A program made the position numbers and the translations under genes. A DNA stretch of 64,000 bases from Diadema setosum (lineage: Eukaryota; Echinodermata; Echinoidea; Diadematoida; Diadematidae). Below, one piece after another: positions 45,692-58,593 of this stretch (its first letter is position 1; each line of letters starts with the position of its first letter). The notes beneath the pieces were generated by a model. It saw nothing but the letters and a program-made list of their open reading frames with translations. It was not told the DNA's origin and ran no database searches. The stretch is taken from contig CM067062.1 in assembly GCA_033980235.1 (NCBI GenBank), forward strand, positions 9,451,027 through 9,515,026. The letters are read 5' to 3'.

Positions 45692-47211
45692 GTTTGTCCT
45701 TATCACCCTATATTCCATGTCGCCACAACATATTGAAGATAAATCTACAATGTGCCCCATGAGATCTGAAATAATTATTATTTTACAGACGAAGGGATCT
45801 TAACTTAACTTTGAGAGTTAATCTATTCTGCTGATTTCATAAATATACTGTTAAAAATTATAAGAAAACATACAAGACGGTCTGTTGTGTTCAGTAAGGA
45901 GTAGTGTTGGATAGAGGGACGCAAATAAATCAGTTTGGGGATTTTGTTTGTCTACTTAATAGTGGTCATACAGTGTCGGTTCTTTAATACACCACCTTCC
46001 CTTTCGCTTTGACAGCGGGGAACTCTGTACTGTATGTCCTTCCTTGGGGTAGACCGGATAAGAGCCGTAGTTCACTGAGATATGGGAGGCTTGAGGATAG
46101 AAATAAAAGCAACAACAACAAAAACAACAGCATACAGTGACATAGCCATAATATACACAAAAATTATTGACACCGTCCCCTCTGACTTTGGATTACTAGC
46201 GCCGCCGCCGGCTTGGTGCAGTTCTGCTTCTGACCGGCTGACTTCGGTTGAGCTGGCTCCCTCCTGTAAAACCTACCAATAAAAAAAAAAAATGATAACA
46301 ATCCCACGGCACACACCACCATAAACATGGAGGGAAAATTATCTCTAGCAGATACCATAGATACACATGTGCACACATACACACACACACACACACACTC
46401 TGAAGTACAGCTATATCTGTCAGTATTTTGGTGAGCATTTTCAGTTGAGGAGCAAACCATCGGTAAAACTATTGGCGATTGTTGCAAATCCACTATCCCC
46501 AGTATATTTGCACAACATTATTGTCTCAGCTATTCGAAATAAGCTTTTGTGGGAGTTATCATTGCCATCAAAAGGTATGACCATTCTTTAATTTGGCCTT
46601 TTCATTTTGTGTGAGTGACTTCAGGCCTGGTCACTCAATGATTTTTTTTTTCTCAATCTGATCTGCTTTGATATGAATGATGGTATACAGTCATTTAGCA
46701 AGCTCTATCCTGACAAGAACTAACCCTTGTTTCGTCTAGTCTTCTTACGCCGTCTTAAGAACTTTGATGAATTCCTTCCTCGGGTGAAATGTTCTCAGTG
46801 GTCTATAGGTGATCGTTCACAACCTTTTTCATCTTCTTGGAACCACATTATACCAGTATCTAGATCACGGTTCTTCAGGCTTTTTTTTTTTTTTTTAAAG
46901 GTGGACAAGGTTGTAATAATCGCTGAGAAGGTTACTGCTTGTCAGCGAATATAACTGTTAGTCGTCCATATAAATGTAAGTTTTACGTTATTGGGTGTTA
47001 TGTTTTTGCCCTGCTAATGGAATGCCAGTAGCATATTTGTAATTTCATTTAAAAAGAGGCACGAGAAGAGATGGTAATGGTTATATCCAGGCCGGTATTC
47101 CGTCGTCATCAAAATGGAATATGTTACAGAAGGATTCGAGGAAGATTGTTTATCAGTTACTGTAAAATTGAGTACATCTTTGTTGTTTGTTTGTTTGTTT
47201 GTTTTTGAAAG

Positions 47212-47404
47212 GATGAAAGGAGCTGTAATGATCGAGCGCTTTGCAGCCTTCTTGCTGACGTGCTGCGAAAACCTCATCCACGGTGGCATCATATTTGGCT
47301 GGCCCTCCCTCGTCTTCGTCCTGAAGGACGTTGGATATTTCAGCCAGGCCTGCTCCGACACCAGCGAAAATGATGATGACTTTGAAGCACCATTCACCAC
47401 CACA
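47212..47404 (+). CDS. SLC43: SLC43 coding exon 1: start codon, TM1
   Basis: Acceptor TTTTTGAAAG at 47211, ATG at 47213, donor GTAAGA. It encodes MKGAVMIERFAAFLLTCCEN then LIHGGIIFGWPSLVFVLK, the typical SLC43 TM1, and an acidic luminal loop. Reading continues upstream in frame, but the splice acceptor directly before the ATG favours this start. A second Met at residue 6 is possible. Confidence 0.9.
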
Positions 47405-50400
47405 GTAAGAATTTAAAAAAAAAAATGTCTCCGCTTACTGATTTCCCAAAAAGTCTTCATCCTTACATGCTGTGTACATCAAAATGGCAATTAACAACTG
47501 ATCTGACTAAAAGTTGCCAGTAAGGTATTCGGACATTCCTTAACTTTCTTTTCACAGTCATTGAGAGCAGAGCAGACCTGCCTTGAAATGTCTTTCATAT
47601 AAATGGGAAACATTTGTGTTGCATTATCTGGCAACCATTGAAGGTTAATATTATTTACCTTTCCTAACTTGAAGCTGAAAGTTATCTGTGTTTAATAGTG
47701 TTTGAGGCCTTACAAAGTTTGCAGGCAAGAGGTTCGTTTATAGAAGTTTATATTGAATTGAAGCTTACAGAATTCGCATTCCTGTCTATAGCGATAACAG
47801 CCCGGAAATCGGATAACTCTGCTCACCCTTTGTTCTAAAGTTTTGATTTGATTGATTTTATTTTATTCTATTTTATTGTTCAACATCTCAAACATGAATA
47901 ACACGATACAATCGATTGAACATAAGACTGGACATTGCGTCGTAATTACAAAGAATAAAAGAGAAGACAATTTTACAAACATGAAACGTGGGTGACCTAC
48001 TACAAAGCAGAGCTTGTAATAGAGCTTTTGATAAACCTTTCGTTTTCGAGAATCGAGGATGCGTGTAAAGCAGTGATTTCAGTACTTCCTTCCTTCGTAA
48101 AGAACAATTACGCTTCTACATTGAACAGTTCGTCCAGCCCTTTCATCCCATAGTGTGGCATACTACCAAACTTAAGTGGTAGTATACGATTCAAATCTGC
48201 ACTCGTGTACTCATGAAATTTTGAATTTCCAATTTTCTGATTACATATTCGATCTATAACATAAAATTTAAACCTTAATTTTCATGCCTTTAGTCTGATT
48301 TTACTGTTGTTTATTCTAAAGCAAATTGGTTTTCTACGTTAAGTTAAATTGGAAGACGACTGAAGTAGAGTCAAGAGAAATTGTAAGGGAAGCTTTTATT
48401 CGTACTCGTACTCTCTTTTGAGAAAGAGAGCTACTCTATTAAAATCAATTTAGGCAGTAACATATAATTATGGTACATGTATTCAGTATCATAGACCTGT
48501 TAGATGGAAACATCTACATGCGTCTCTGAACACAAATCTCACTCAACGGTTGTGATGAAAGTTGCATCGGTGGGTGACATACCGTGAAAAGCAAAGTTTT
48601 ATTTTAAAAAAAGATTACGGAATATGTTCTCTTCTCATTCCTTTTTAGTTCGTTTGTTTTTTGTTTGTTTGTTTTTTTGTTGCTTATTTAAATTCAATTC
48701 AATTCATAAGATTTTATTTCTATATAAAGTAACACAAAGCAACATACGTAACGCTTACATGAGTACAAAGTGTTTTAAGGAACTTTGAATCACATATTAA
48801 GTTTCAACAAAATATGGATACATCGACTTTGTTTTTAGATAAATAAACAAGTAAGTACACGTAAAACAATGTTATTTTGTAACTCTATGTGGAAGAGAGG
48901 AGTGTAGTTCTTTACAAATCAAGGCTTAAGGCAAATTGTATCGCAATGTCTGTTTGAATGGCGTTAAGGTCACCTATCCTGCGACGAAAAATTATTCATC
49001 CGGCTTCGCCGGGCGGGCCCAAGTGTTCTGCGACTCGCAGGATGCACAGCTGCAGTTGGTCTACTCGCTGGCCGTGGCGTCCCAGTCTGTCTGTATGTTT
49101 CCGATGGGGTTCTTCTTCGATCGCTTTGGAACACGCCTCTCTCGCATGCTTCTCAGGTAAACGTTCAATAAATAAAACATCTATCATCATGTAAGGGTTA
49201 TGTGTCTCTTTGTTTGTGTGTGAACCGACCTAATTATGGTAGTTAGATTTACAGATCTGTAATAAGGTAATTTGGCCGAAAAAGAGCGATAATTGTTCAA
49301 AATCGAAAGTTCCAGATTTTCAAAGTCTCCGATTGTTTTTTATATTAAGACAGGTAGGTTTTCTTGAAGCGTGTTGTCATAACGTTGAGAATACCGCGGG
49401 TTCAGCATTTTATCTAAAAAGTTTGTTCCAGGTGTGGGTGTGGGTGTATGTGTGTGTGTGTGCGTACGAATTACGCACATTTCACATCTCATGTAGAGCA
49501 GATGTCAAGACACGTGCTGATGTAAGCACGTACAGCCCGTTATGATCCAACGAGGGAAGTAAACATTGCCAGAGACTGTCATAAAGCCGTAAAAACAAAA
49601 GTAAAGTGATGACAAAGCAATCTACCACTTAAAATTCCAGTGGAATGATGTTAACCTCAACCCCAGCCTCTCATTTTCTTTCTTCCTCTTTTCTCCTTTC
49701 GCCCATCCTCCCTCTTTTTCTATATATCTACCTTTCCTTCTCTTGCTCCATATCGCAATACACCTTTAATTGCAGAATAAAACCAATTACAATCTACGAT
49801 GAGTAAATTAAGGGTGTTTTTGCCAATCAGAAGTTCACACTCAGCCGAAGAATCTCAACTAGAGTCGAACGTTGCTAATAAGCGTCCTCTTCATATCACA
49901 TTACTGCACATTATTATTATTCGCTGACGGGCGATTCTATTCATATACCCCGTATTAACCGTTGTACAACTCAGGGTAGTCGCTGGAAAACGTTCGGAGA
50001 AGATTGTTGCCTCGTGTCTGTTATGACGTAACACGATGGAAAGCCTCCGGGTAGCCTCCGGAGAACCTCGAAGCAACAGGCCTCCGCTATCACACTAAAA
50101 AAAAAATATAGGGTGGACTCGGGGTGCAGACCGTCGAGTTTCAACACATACATGTGGAGGGCGTGCTTTAGAAGACTGTTACCTCGTGTCGCAACACGGT
50201 GGACGTCCTCCGGGTAGCCTCCGGAGAACCTCGAGGTAACAGTCCTTTGCTTTAGGTCGTGGTTTTCGATTGTATCCCGATGGGTACAAAATAAAGATCA
50301 CTTCAATCGGATCAACCTTCAATGATCCCCACGCTACTGGGTCTTTACTGCTGATTTGTTGTTGTTATTATTGTTGTTGTTGTTGTTGTTGTTGTTTTGT

Positions 50401-53400
50401 TGTTTCTATTGTTGTTGTTGTTGTTGTTGTTGTTGCTTTAGCTGCTGCTGCTGCTAAGTAGGTACCCAATACCTTTTTTATGAGGATGAACTGAGATATA
50501 AGTATAGCCTCAACAAACGTTTGAATGAATTACAAACATTTTCATAGCCTTCGAAAAAAAAAATCGTGGTATAGGTCCCACTGGATCACGGGTCTCCTCC
50601 AATGCAAACCTGCCTGATACAATAATTGCCAACAGCATATTACTTTTCGAAACCGGGGGAGGCGTTGTGCCTTTGAATTTGTTGTTCAAGATGAACTGAA
50701 TAATAATGGACGATGATGGAATGGAGCTGTTGTGCATTTTACTTATTAGGCCCTACCACCACAAAAATCCAATTGACGTGGTTGTATAGATCACCATCCC
50801 TCCCCTACTATTTTTTTTCAGCGCAAGTTGCAGACTTGTTCAGAAAAAAAAAGAAATCAATCAAGGTCCCTTTAAAATGACAAACTTAGTGTCCTGAAAT
50901 TATGTCAATTACTCCAGGCATTTGAGTCACAAATTTTTGAAACGATCTCAGTCTCATTCATTCTTTTCACTCATCTTCAAGCCACCCACTTATATTATCT
51001 ATACTGCTAATTCCAAAGTCTTCACTGATTTTTTGTGTGAGTAGCGATCTTTTTCCAACTTTGTAACATTGTTATATCGGCTGATGCTCATTATTTCGAA
51101 GATTCGTCAAAGGTTTGCGAACACACAAAAGTGGTTTACCCACCTATAGGGGTTTGTGTTGTCAATGCTTGTCACCGAGTTTGTTGCATTAATTCGCTGG
51201 TTGGTTATCATATTCTGAAGGTTCGTTTCTTCCTGAAATGATTTATAGGGGTCGAAAATTGGAAAGTGAAATGGGGTCAAATGGTGGGTCACTAAAATAG
51301 GGTCACTGAAAAAGAAAAATGGACAGGTGTTTTTTGAGGAATCATGCATTCGCTATATACAGGTTTAAAGGGAATCCAGACCCAATGAGCAATGTGGATT
51401 GAGTGAAAGCAGTAACATTAAAAGAACACATCAGTGAAAGTTTGAGGAAAATCGGACAATCGATGCAAAAGTTATGAGTTTTTAAAATTTTTGTGTTGGA
51501 ACCGCTGGACTATACTTTGTTTTACTTTGTTTTTGGATATAATACATCAGCTATGATATTTCAAAACCGATTTTCATTAAAAGACAAACAAACATACAAA
51601 CTCTGAATTTCTCTTAGAATTGTGTGCTCTTTAATATTTCCTGAGTGATTCCTGATTATCTCACAAACAATTAAAATCTGAATTTCCAACACTTTGTCAA
51701 CTCCTTTGTCAAAAGTAAAGTTTTGTTCCACTGAAAATGTTACGATAATATGTTGAACTGCAGATTAAACGTGAGGTGATATAGGGGTGCAGATCAGCGG
51801 GGGTTGGGATGAGTATAATAGCCACCTGAAAATTTGTATGGATTGGTGTATACACCCTCCTTCTCCACACACAACTATTAAAATAGTTTAAGCAATCTTT
51901 CAGAACAAAATACATTTGTTATCATTGCCTAAATGACTGCACTGCCTGTACGTAAAACGCATGAAACCTGCATTTGATTTGCAAACATATTAGAAAATTC
52001 CGATTTGTAAAAAGAAAAAATCAAAAAAAAAAAATCGGCGGAATGCTTTTCTTGTAACTCTGAAAATAATAATGAATATGACAGCTTATGTGGCCCAAAG
52101 GGAGCGCGTTTGATATTATAGATTTACTCTTTATAGAATGTTTTCCTTACAATGCCAATTTCTGGTGATTTGGTAGCCACTTTTTAATGCGAGTTAGAAA
52201 ATAAATATCGGTGAATTTCACTTGGGAACCGGATTTTTGCATTCAGTATACTCAAATTATGCCAAGAGTTTTTAGTGGGTCCCTCCATTTTTCGATGTCT
52301 TACGTATTATGTCGTCCTTATCACTTCAGTCAAGTTTCATTACAACGTATTTCTTATTCCAAGGTTCCTCGATTTTATTTTTCTCAATTTACTTTGTCTT
52401 GACTATGCAACCTTATTCTCTGTTACCAAAGAAAGTGAAATGTTTATGTTCTTTTCGAAAAATGAAATAAAGCATGAATTGAAAATTGAATTGAGTTTGG
52501 TTCCCGATTTTTACTCAAAAATTCCCCTAGAACCTACTCTACATAAGAACCTTTTCCCCCAAATCCTACTAGACTATTCTTCAAAACTTGGTATAAGAAA
52601 AAAGAATGTATAACAAAGAATGCTGTATGTTCAATCGGTATAATCGGTTTGATGGGTATAAACATGTATGATCAGAAACTCGACAGTATTTATTGTCAGT
52701 TCAGATTAATATTTTTCTTTGTTACAGCATTGTACTGATTTTGTGTCATGTTATGCATGTATGTAAATTTTTTTGTGCATTGAAAATGAGATAAAAAATG
52801 AAATCTAAATAATGAAAAAAGATATATATATATATCAATTAGTAAGAATTTGATTATTTTGTCTCTTACTAGGCCTACTCTTTTCCATATTTGATTCAAT
52901 AAGTAAGATTTTGAGTTTTTTGTCGCTTACTCTTTCCCATATCAATAAGTAAAATGTTGATTATTTGTCACTTACTACTCTTTTGCCAAAGTCAAGATGA
53001 ATTGATTGTTCTTTTACCAGTGCCTTGTTACTGCTCGGGTACCTGATAGTGGGTGTGAGTTCTCCGAGTACCTCTAGCCTACTTTTTCCTGGGACAATCC
53101 TCTTCACGATAGGAGGCGCCCTACTACTCCTATCCAGTGCCCAGGTAAGCTCACAATAACAATAAATATTCGTCGTTCCCTGCATGATGAGAGTACCCAT
53201 TTACTGTTGTCTTCGCTTGCACGTTTGAAAAAATAAATATTATCAATTTAGTCTGGCGGGTGACGTAGGCAGGTAGGGCCTACAATAGTCCAAAGAGCAA
53301 GTCATATTTTGCAAGACGTTGATTGTTGGTGTCCCTCCCAAATCTAGTTCCAGGTTCCGTTCCGTTCAGTTCAGTTCAGTTCAAATTTATTTCGCTTAGG

Positions 53401-56400
53401 TCTAGTTAGCAGTGCAAACATTGTTCCGCACGTGGGCACTGCTTCATAAAAGTTGTCAGCCCTGACAAGTTCTCAGTCTCTGACAATCACCATAGTAACA
53501 GTCAGTGACCAGAGCTCCTCAGCCAATCAAAACCAAGGATTTTACTGAAATTGTCAGAGACGTATATCTTGTCAGGGCTGACAAGTTTTATGAAACGGTG
53601 CCCCGATCCGTTTGAATAGTAATACGTCTGCCCCTTTCTACCTCTGTTCTACTGCTCTCTCTCTCTCTCTCTCTCTCTCCCTCTCTCTCTCCTTATTTGT
53701 ACCCTGTTTTCTCTCCTCCTCCTCTCTTTATGCATTTTTTTCCCCAAGTCCATTATTACTTATCAAGACCCTTTTTATAGTAATGGCTGTCTAGCGCCCT
53801 CATCCACCAGTGGGATCATCATTTGATTTCCTCCGACCTCGGGTGTTTTACCCTCATGCAGAGCCTTTTATAACAGAAGGCTCTGCCCTCATGATGACTA
53901 CAACGCCTCCCTCTAATAATGGGATAGCGGTGAAAAGAATGAAAATAAACGACGAGTTAAAATGCTGGTATAGAAATGGTCGTTATATACGCCTATATCA
54001 CCCCAGTCGCGATCCCGAACTCCGTGTCTGTTGACATTTCACATCGATCTTATTTTCTAGGTAGCTTTTTATTTCACCCCCATGTGAATCGTAGATTTTT
54101 CCAATGGGGAGGGACGCGCTGGAGATACATCATCTCACGTTTCTCTTTACTCTACCCCCCCCCCCCCCCCCGCACAGATTGGAAACTTGTTTGTAGCACA
54201 CAAGTCTACAGTAATCTCCGTGGTCAGCTCCATGTATACTGTCTCGACCATTGTCTTCTTCCTGGCAAAGGTGAGTTACTAGTCAAAAATAATATAGCCC
54301 ATTCCATGTTGGTTTCGATTTATTCACCTCTTTGCTTCTTCATAATATTATTCAAAACAAATCCAGCACACTCTAGCATGACGCAAAAATAGATGTATAG
54401 GCCTAGTGGATAATCAAACAAAGACCGATTATAAAATGTTTCCTTCACAAGGCGATTCCTCATTCCTGAACACCATATCATATCGGGCTGGATTTATTTG
54501 ATTATTAATCAGTCCGGCTTATTTAGTTTTCTCTTTTTCACGATATAGATTTGCTCACGCGACTAACAACAGAACATGAATTATCTTATGTTTGCCACCA
54601 TGAATGAACACAAAAATACTTCAAAACATTTTGCAAAAGGATTTTCTCTGTAAATCTGATCGTTAATAAACCTGTAATAATGTAACTTATACTAAAAAAA
54701 GAGGTAATCAGCTATCTAATAATGATTACTTCCACAGTAGGCTTGCTATAATATGGTGTGAGACAAAATAGTGAATAATAATCATGATCTGATATAATGG
54801 AATGTATTTCGACATTATGATATGAGTTATGATATACTATAATATGATATACTATAATATGTATCATAGTATTAACATTATACTTATAATAACACTTTAT
54901 AATCTGATGTGATGAAAACATTGACCATTCAGTATTGTTCAAGATTTTAAGTAATCATGCATGTTGCAACTGCCTTCCTATTTTTTTTTAAATCTCCCTT
55001 CTCTGTCTTTTCGATTCTCTTAAGATTCTGTACGAGAATGGAACCTCCATTGCGACATTCTTCTTTCTCCTGGCGGGATCCATCTTCATTCTGCAAATAA
55101 ACACGGCGATCTTTCTTCCTCGTAAGCACATCCCCTGGCCTCTCCCGGAGAACTATCGGCTCGTCGCGTACCACTGTCAGCGACATGTCACAGCTCCCGT
55201 ACGACCGGATGTTGTTGTCGTAAAGACGGCAGCGACGAATGCCTACGACAATGATGGCTACATTGAAGAGGAGGCAGGGGAGCTGGGCACCAAGGCAGGA
55301 AACTCTGCCGGTTAGTATATAATGCTAGTACAGTTAAACTCGCCTAAGTCGACATCGCATATGTCGAATAATCGCGCAAGTCGATGATTTTAAAAAGTCC
55401 CGATTTTTCCCCATTGACTTACGTGTTATAATTCACTCACAAGTCGAATTTTGTAAGTCGAATACTCGCCTAAGTCGATGAAATTCCAAGAACACTTTCA
55501 CGGAAAAACCATTAAATTCACTGTGCCTAAGTCGAATAAGATTTTATTGTGCAATAAATCACTGTCAAAATCACGAGACGCCAGTTTTTGTTTACGTAAG
55601 AACTAGCCCGACCAGACAGGTGACAATTTAAAAAATGATCTAAAGTATCAAAATTCAAAGCGATCGCATGCGATTGTTGAACTCTCTTCGTGTTTGGGGG
55701 TCCGCTGGTACAGCCCTGTCGCGCTAGCGCTACGTACGTACAGCGACTGGGCTGTGTATGTGCGTACAGCGACTGGGCTGTGTATAGTCTGTGTATGTTT
55801 GCAGTCTGCGCTGTGCAGTGGATGGATGAAGCTGCTGAGTTTTCAAAGCGCAAAGTAGGGGGAAAGTTACGAGCACGGGTAAATCAGAAGTACACTTCTA
55901 CACGCATTTCAAGCCACGGTATGGTAAACTGGAATCAATCACTGCTCAAATATCGTTCATATTCACTTCCCCAAGATTTAACAAGGGTGTAAAGTAATCG
56001 GACCTGTGCCAGTGCTAATGCACTGTCCATGCAAAGTTAGCCGCGGCCCTGCCGGGCGACCCGTGCTGCAGCACACCTCTCCAGCTCTCGGCTCCAGAGT
56101 AGACAACATACATGTACATTATACATAATGTACGTGTGGTGTGACTGTTGTTAAGTCGATTTTTTTCGACTTACGCACAAGTCGAAACTCGCCTAAGTCG
56201 ATGTGTTTTGCTCAGTCCCGAGAAGATCGACTTATGCGAGTTTAACTGTAAATATAACGAAAGCTTTCATTAAAGGACAATTTCACCTTATATCCAAGTT
56301 AAATATGATAGTAAAGGTTTAATCAAGCGAGTAGGACTGTGAACCTTTTAAAATCAGTTTGACCAAAAGCTGTGAATGTATTGGTGTAATGAAGTCTGGA

Positions 56401-58548
56401 CAGTGAATAACGATGAACATGATTTGGTCTGAACAAAACAATGTTAGCCATATTAACATCTGCATTGCTACGGTCAAAAATGTGTCATTACAATTCTTAT
56501 TATCTATAATCTGATAAGAAAAACGTAATTCCATTTTTTTTTAATGTTTTTTAACATTCATTTCAAGAAAGGATATTGAAGATTTGAGTACTGGTCTGTG
56601 GTCATTTTGCGAGGGGATGATTGTCAGCATCTCATCTAAATAAGTGAATAGATATGCGACATGTTAAATTTCTATATAACTTCACTATTAGTCATGCTTT
56701 TATGAAACTTTAATTCTTTAACCGATAACACCGCAAATCTTCACAAGGACGCATAACAATGAACAGCTCACACAATGCTGTGTGTTCTATTTAGGCATAT
56801 CATTGGTAATATTGGTGAGCGAGGTTATCGCAACTAATTGCGCAGAATCTATAAAGTAATTTCTATCGTGAACATTTTGTTATTTTAGGAAGTCGAAAAG
56901 GTTGTGTCCAGGGATATTATTCCATCATCAGTTTCAAGCATGCGACTATGGTAAAAAACCGCTCTTCTCCAGTTTTACAATGTTTTACAACTGTTTGCGA
57001 CGTGGTAATAAACACACATCAACAGCGAAACAAGTCCAAGGAGAATATCCGTACTTTGACTGCAAACATGATTGTAGAGAAAGGTGATGCAGAGGGCAAG
57101 ATTATCAATTTGGAGGTTTATCGGAGTCCGTCGGCATACACTGTTTGTGATAACCGCGTTGTTGCCTACAGGAAATTCATTTTGGTAGAAAAGCCTTGGG
57201 AGCATGCGTAATATCAATTACGGCCCACCATATACCCATGATCGATCGAACCGACTGCAGCAATATATTTGAGGCATTTTCAGTAGTACATCACCTTGGT
57301 TCATGAAACAACAGGCGATGGTTGAGGAAATGAACTCCCGTATAACCGCCTAGAATTCGGGGAAGTATAACAACCCATGATTAATGTACACACAAGAAAT
57401 TTAATGAAATAAAAATGGTATCAAATATGCTTTGTCGAAGTAATTCCCTTATGTAACCAACTCACTTGATTTCCGTTAGGTCGGGCAGACTGTGAGAAGC
57501 GCCCTAGTCTTGCTACCAGCCGGCGACAGCAAATGAGGCGAGCGAGCAGAGTGGTTGAGGATCGAAAGAGATTGGAGTACCCTTCGTTGGGAGCGTGTGT
57601 TCTCTCAGCGCCTTTCTTTATGATTCTCGTTTATCAGTGCGTACTCGAGCTCAACGTGAAGTTCATGTACGGCTCGCTCAACTTCATACTGACCCGACTG
57701 GCTGGAGGTGACCAGAGCATAGGTAAAGAAAACAGACGTTCGCTCGATGGGTCAATGTAAATTGTAATGATATATATTGAGATATTATTACGATATCTTC
57801 TGTTATATATAGTTACTATTATATACTATTGTATCAAGATATTGCTGGAATAGTTGATGGATGATTGCCAAATGCGCGACCATTACATTGAGTAAAGAAC
57901 TACACTCTGTTGTTTTGCTGTAATTGAAGATTTGTTATTGTTGTTTCTTTTTTTTTTTCTTTTTTTTTTGGGGGGGGGGAACACAATTGATCCACTTCTG
58001 AATTCGCTGATACTACATGTGAATTTCGCTCACTTCTCATACAAGCCTCTTCTACAGCTGTTCATTCATTTATTGTAAAACTCTTTCCTCTGTCTTTCTC
58101 CTCACTCTCTCTCTCTCTTCCGCTAACAAACAAACAAACACACACACACACATACGCACACTACCTCCAGACAAGGGATCAAAACACATTAAACTATGAG
58201 ATTGTTTTGACAATAAACCTACACCGATTTCGTAATGTTTAACAAAAACAGATATACCATAATTTCACTTTTCTCTTTCTCCACATCTACCCCTGATAGT
58301 GAGCTGGTACACGGACATGTTTTCCTTCTCGCAGTTTCTCGTCCTATTCGTGGGACCCGCCGTTGGCCTGATCATCGATCGGAACAAGCTGCAGATATCG
58401 TGCCGGAAGGCTGGTAAGTTGAAACTTTGAGTGGGGACTGGGGACTGGGGGGCAAGGGTCAATGTAACCCCCCCCCCCCTTCCGGCCATTGCATTACTAG
58501 ATAGAAGAGCGAACAAGTAAACAGGCAACAATCAAACACACACATACT

Positions 58549-58593
<45 letters not shown>

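Larger units (their letters stand above)
37316..47211. other. Intergenic DNA between ZMAT5 and SLC43
   Basis: It contains the CR1-like fragment, palindromic MITEs, microsatellites, a SINE-like element and the candidate promoter/exon at 42060-42296. The first 120 bp, upstream of the ZMAT5 ATG, is the probable ZMAT5 5' UTR and promoter. In 38.7-39.9 kb, 40.3-41.0 kb, 43.9-45.0 kb and 45.8-47.1 kb I see nothing beyond homopolymers and short random frames. Confidence 0.6.

Noticed and set aside
55690..55992. 100-codon frame inside the TIR element as a transposase
   Set aside because: No DDE/DDD residues or helix-turn-helix pattern; it contains a tandem 26-bp duplication.
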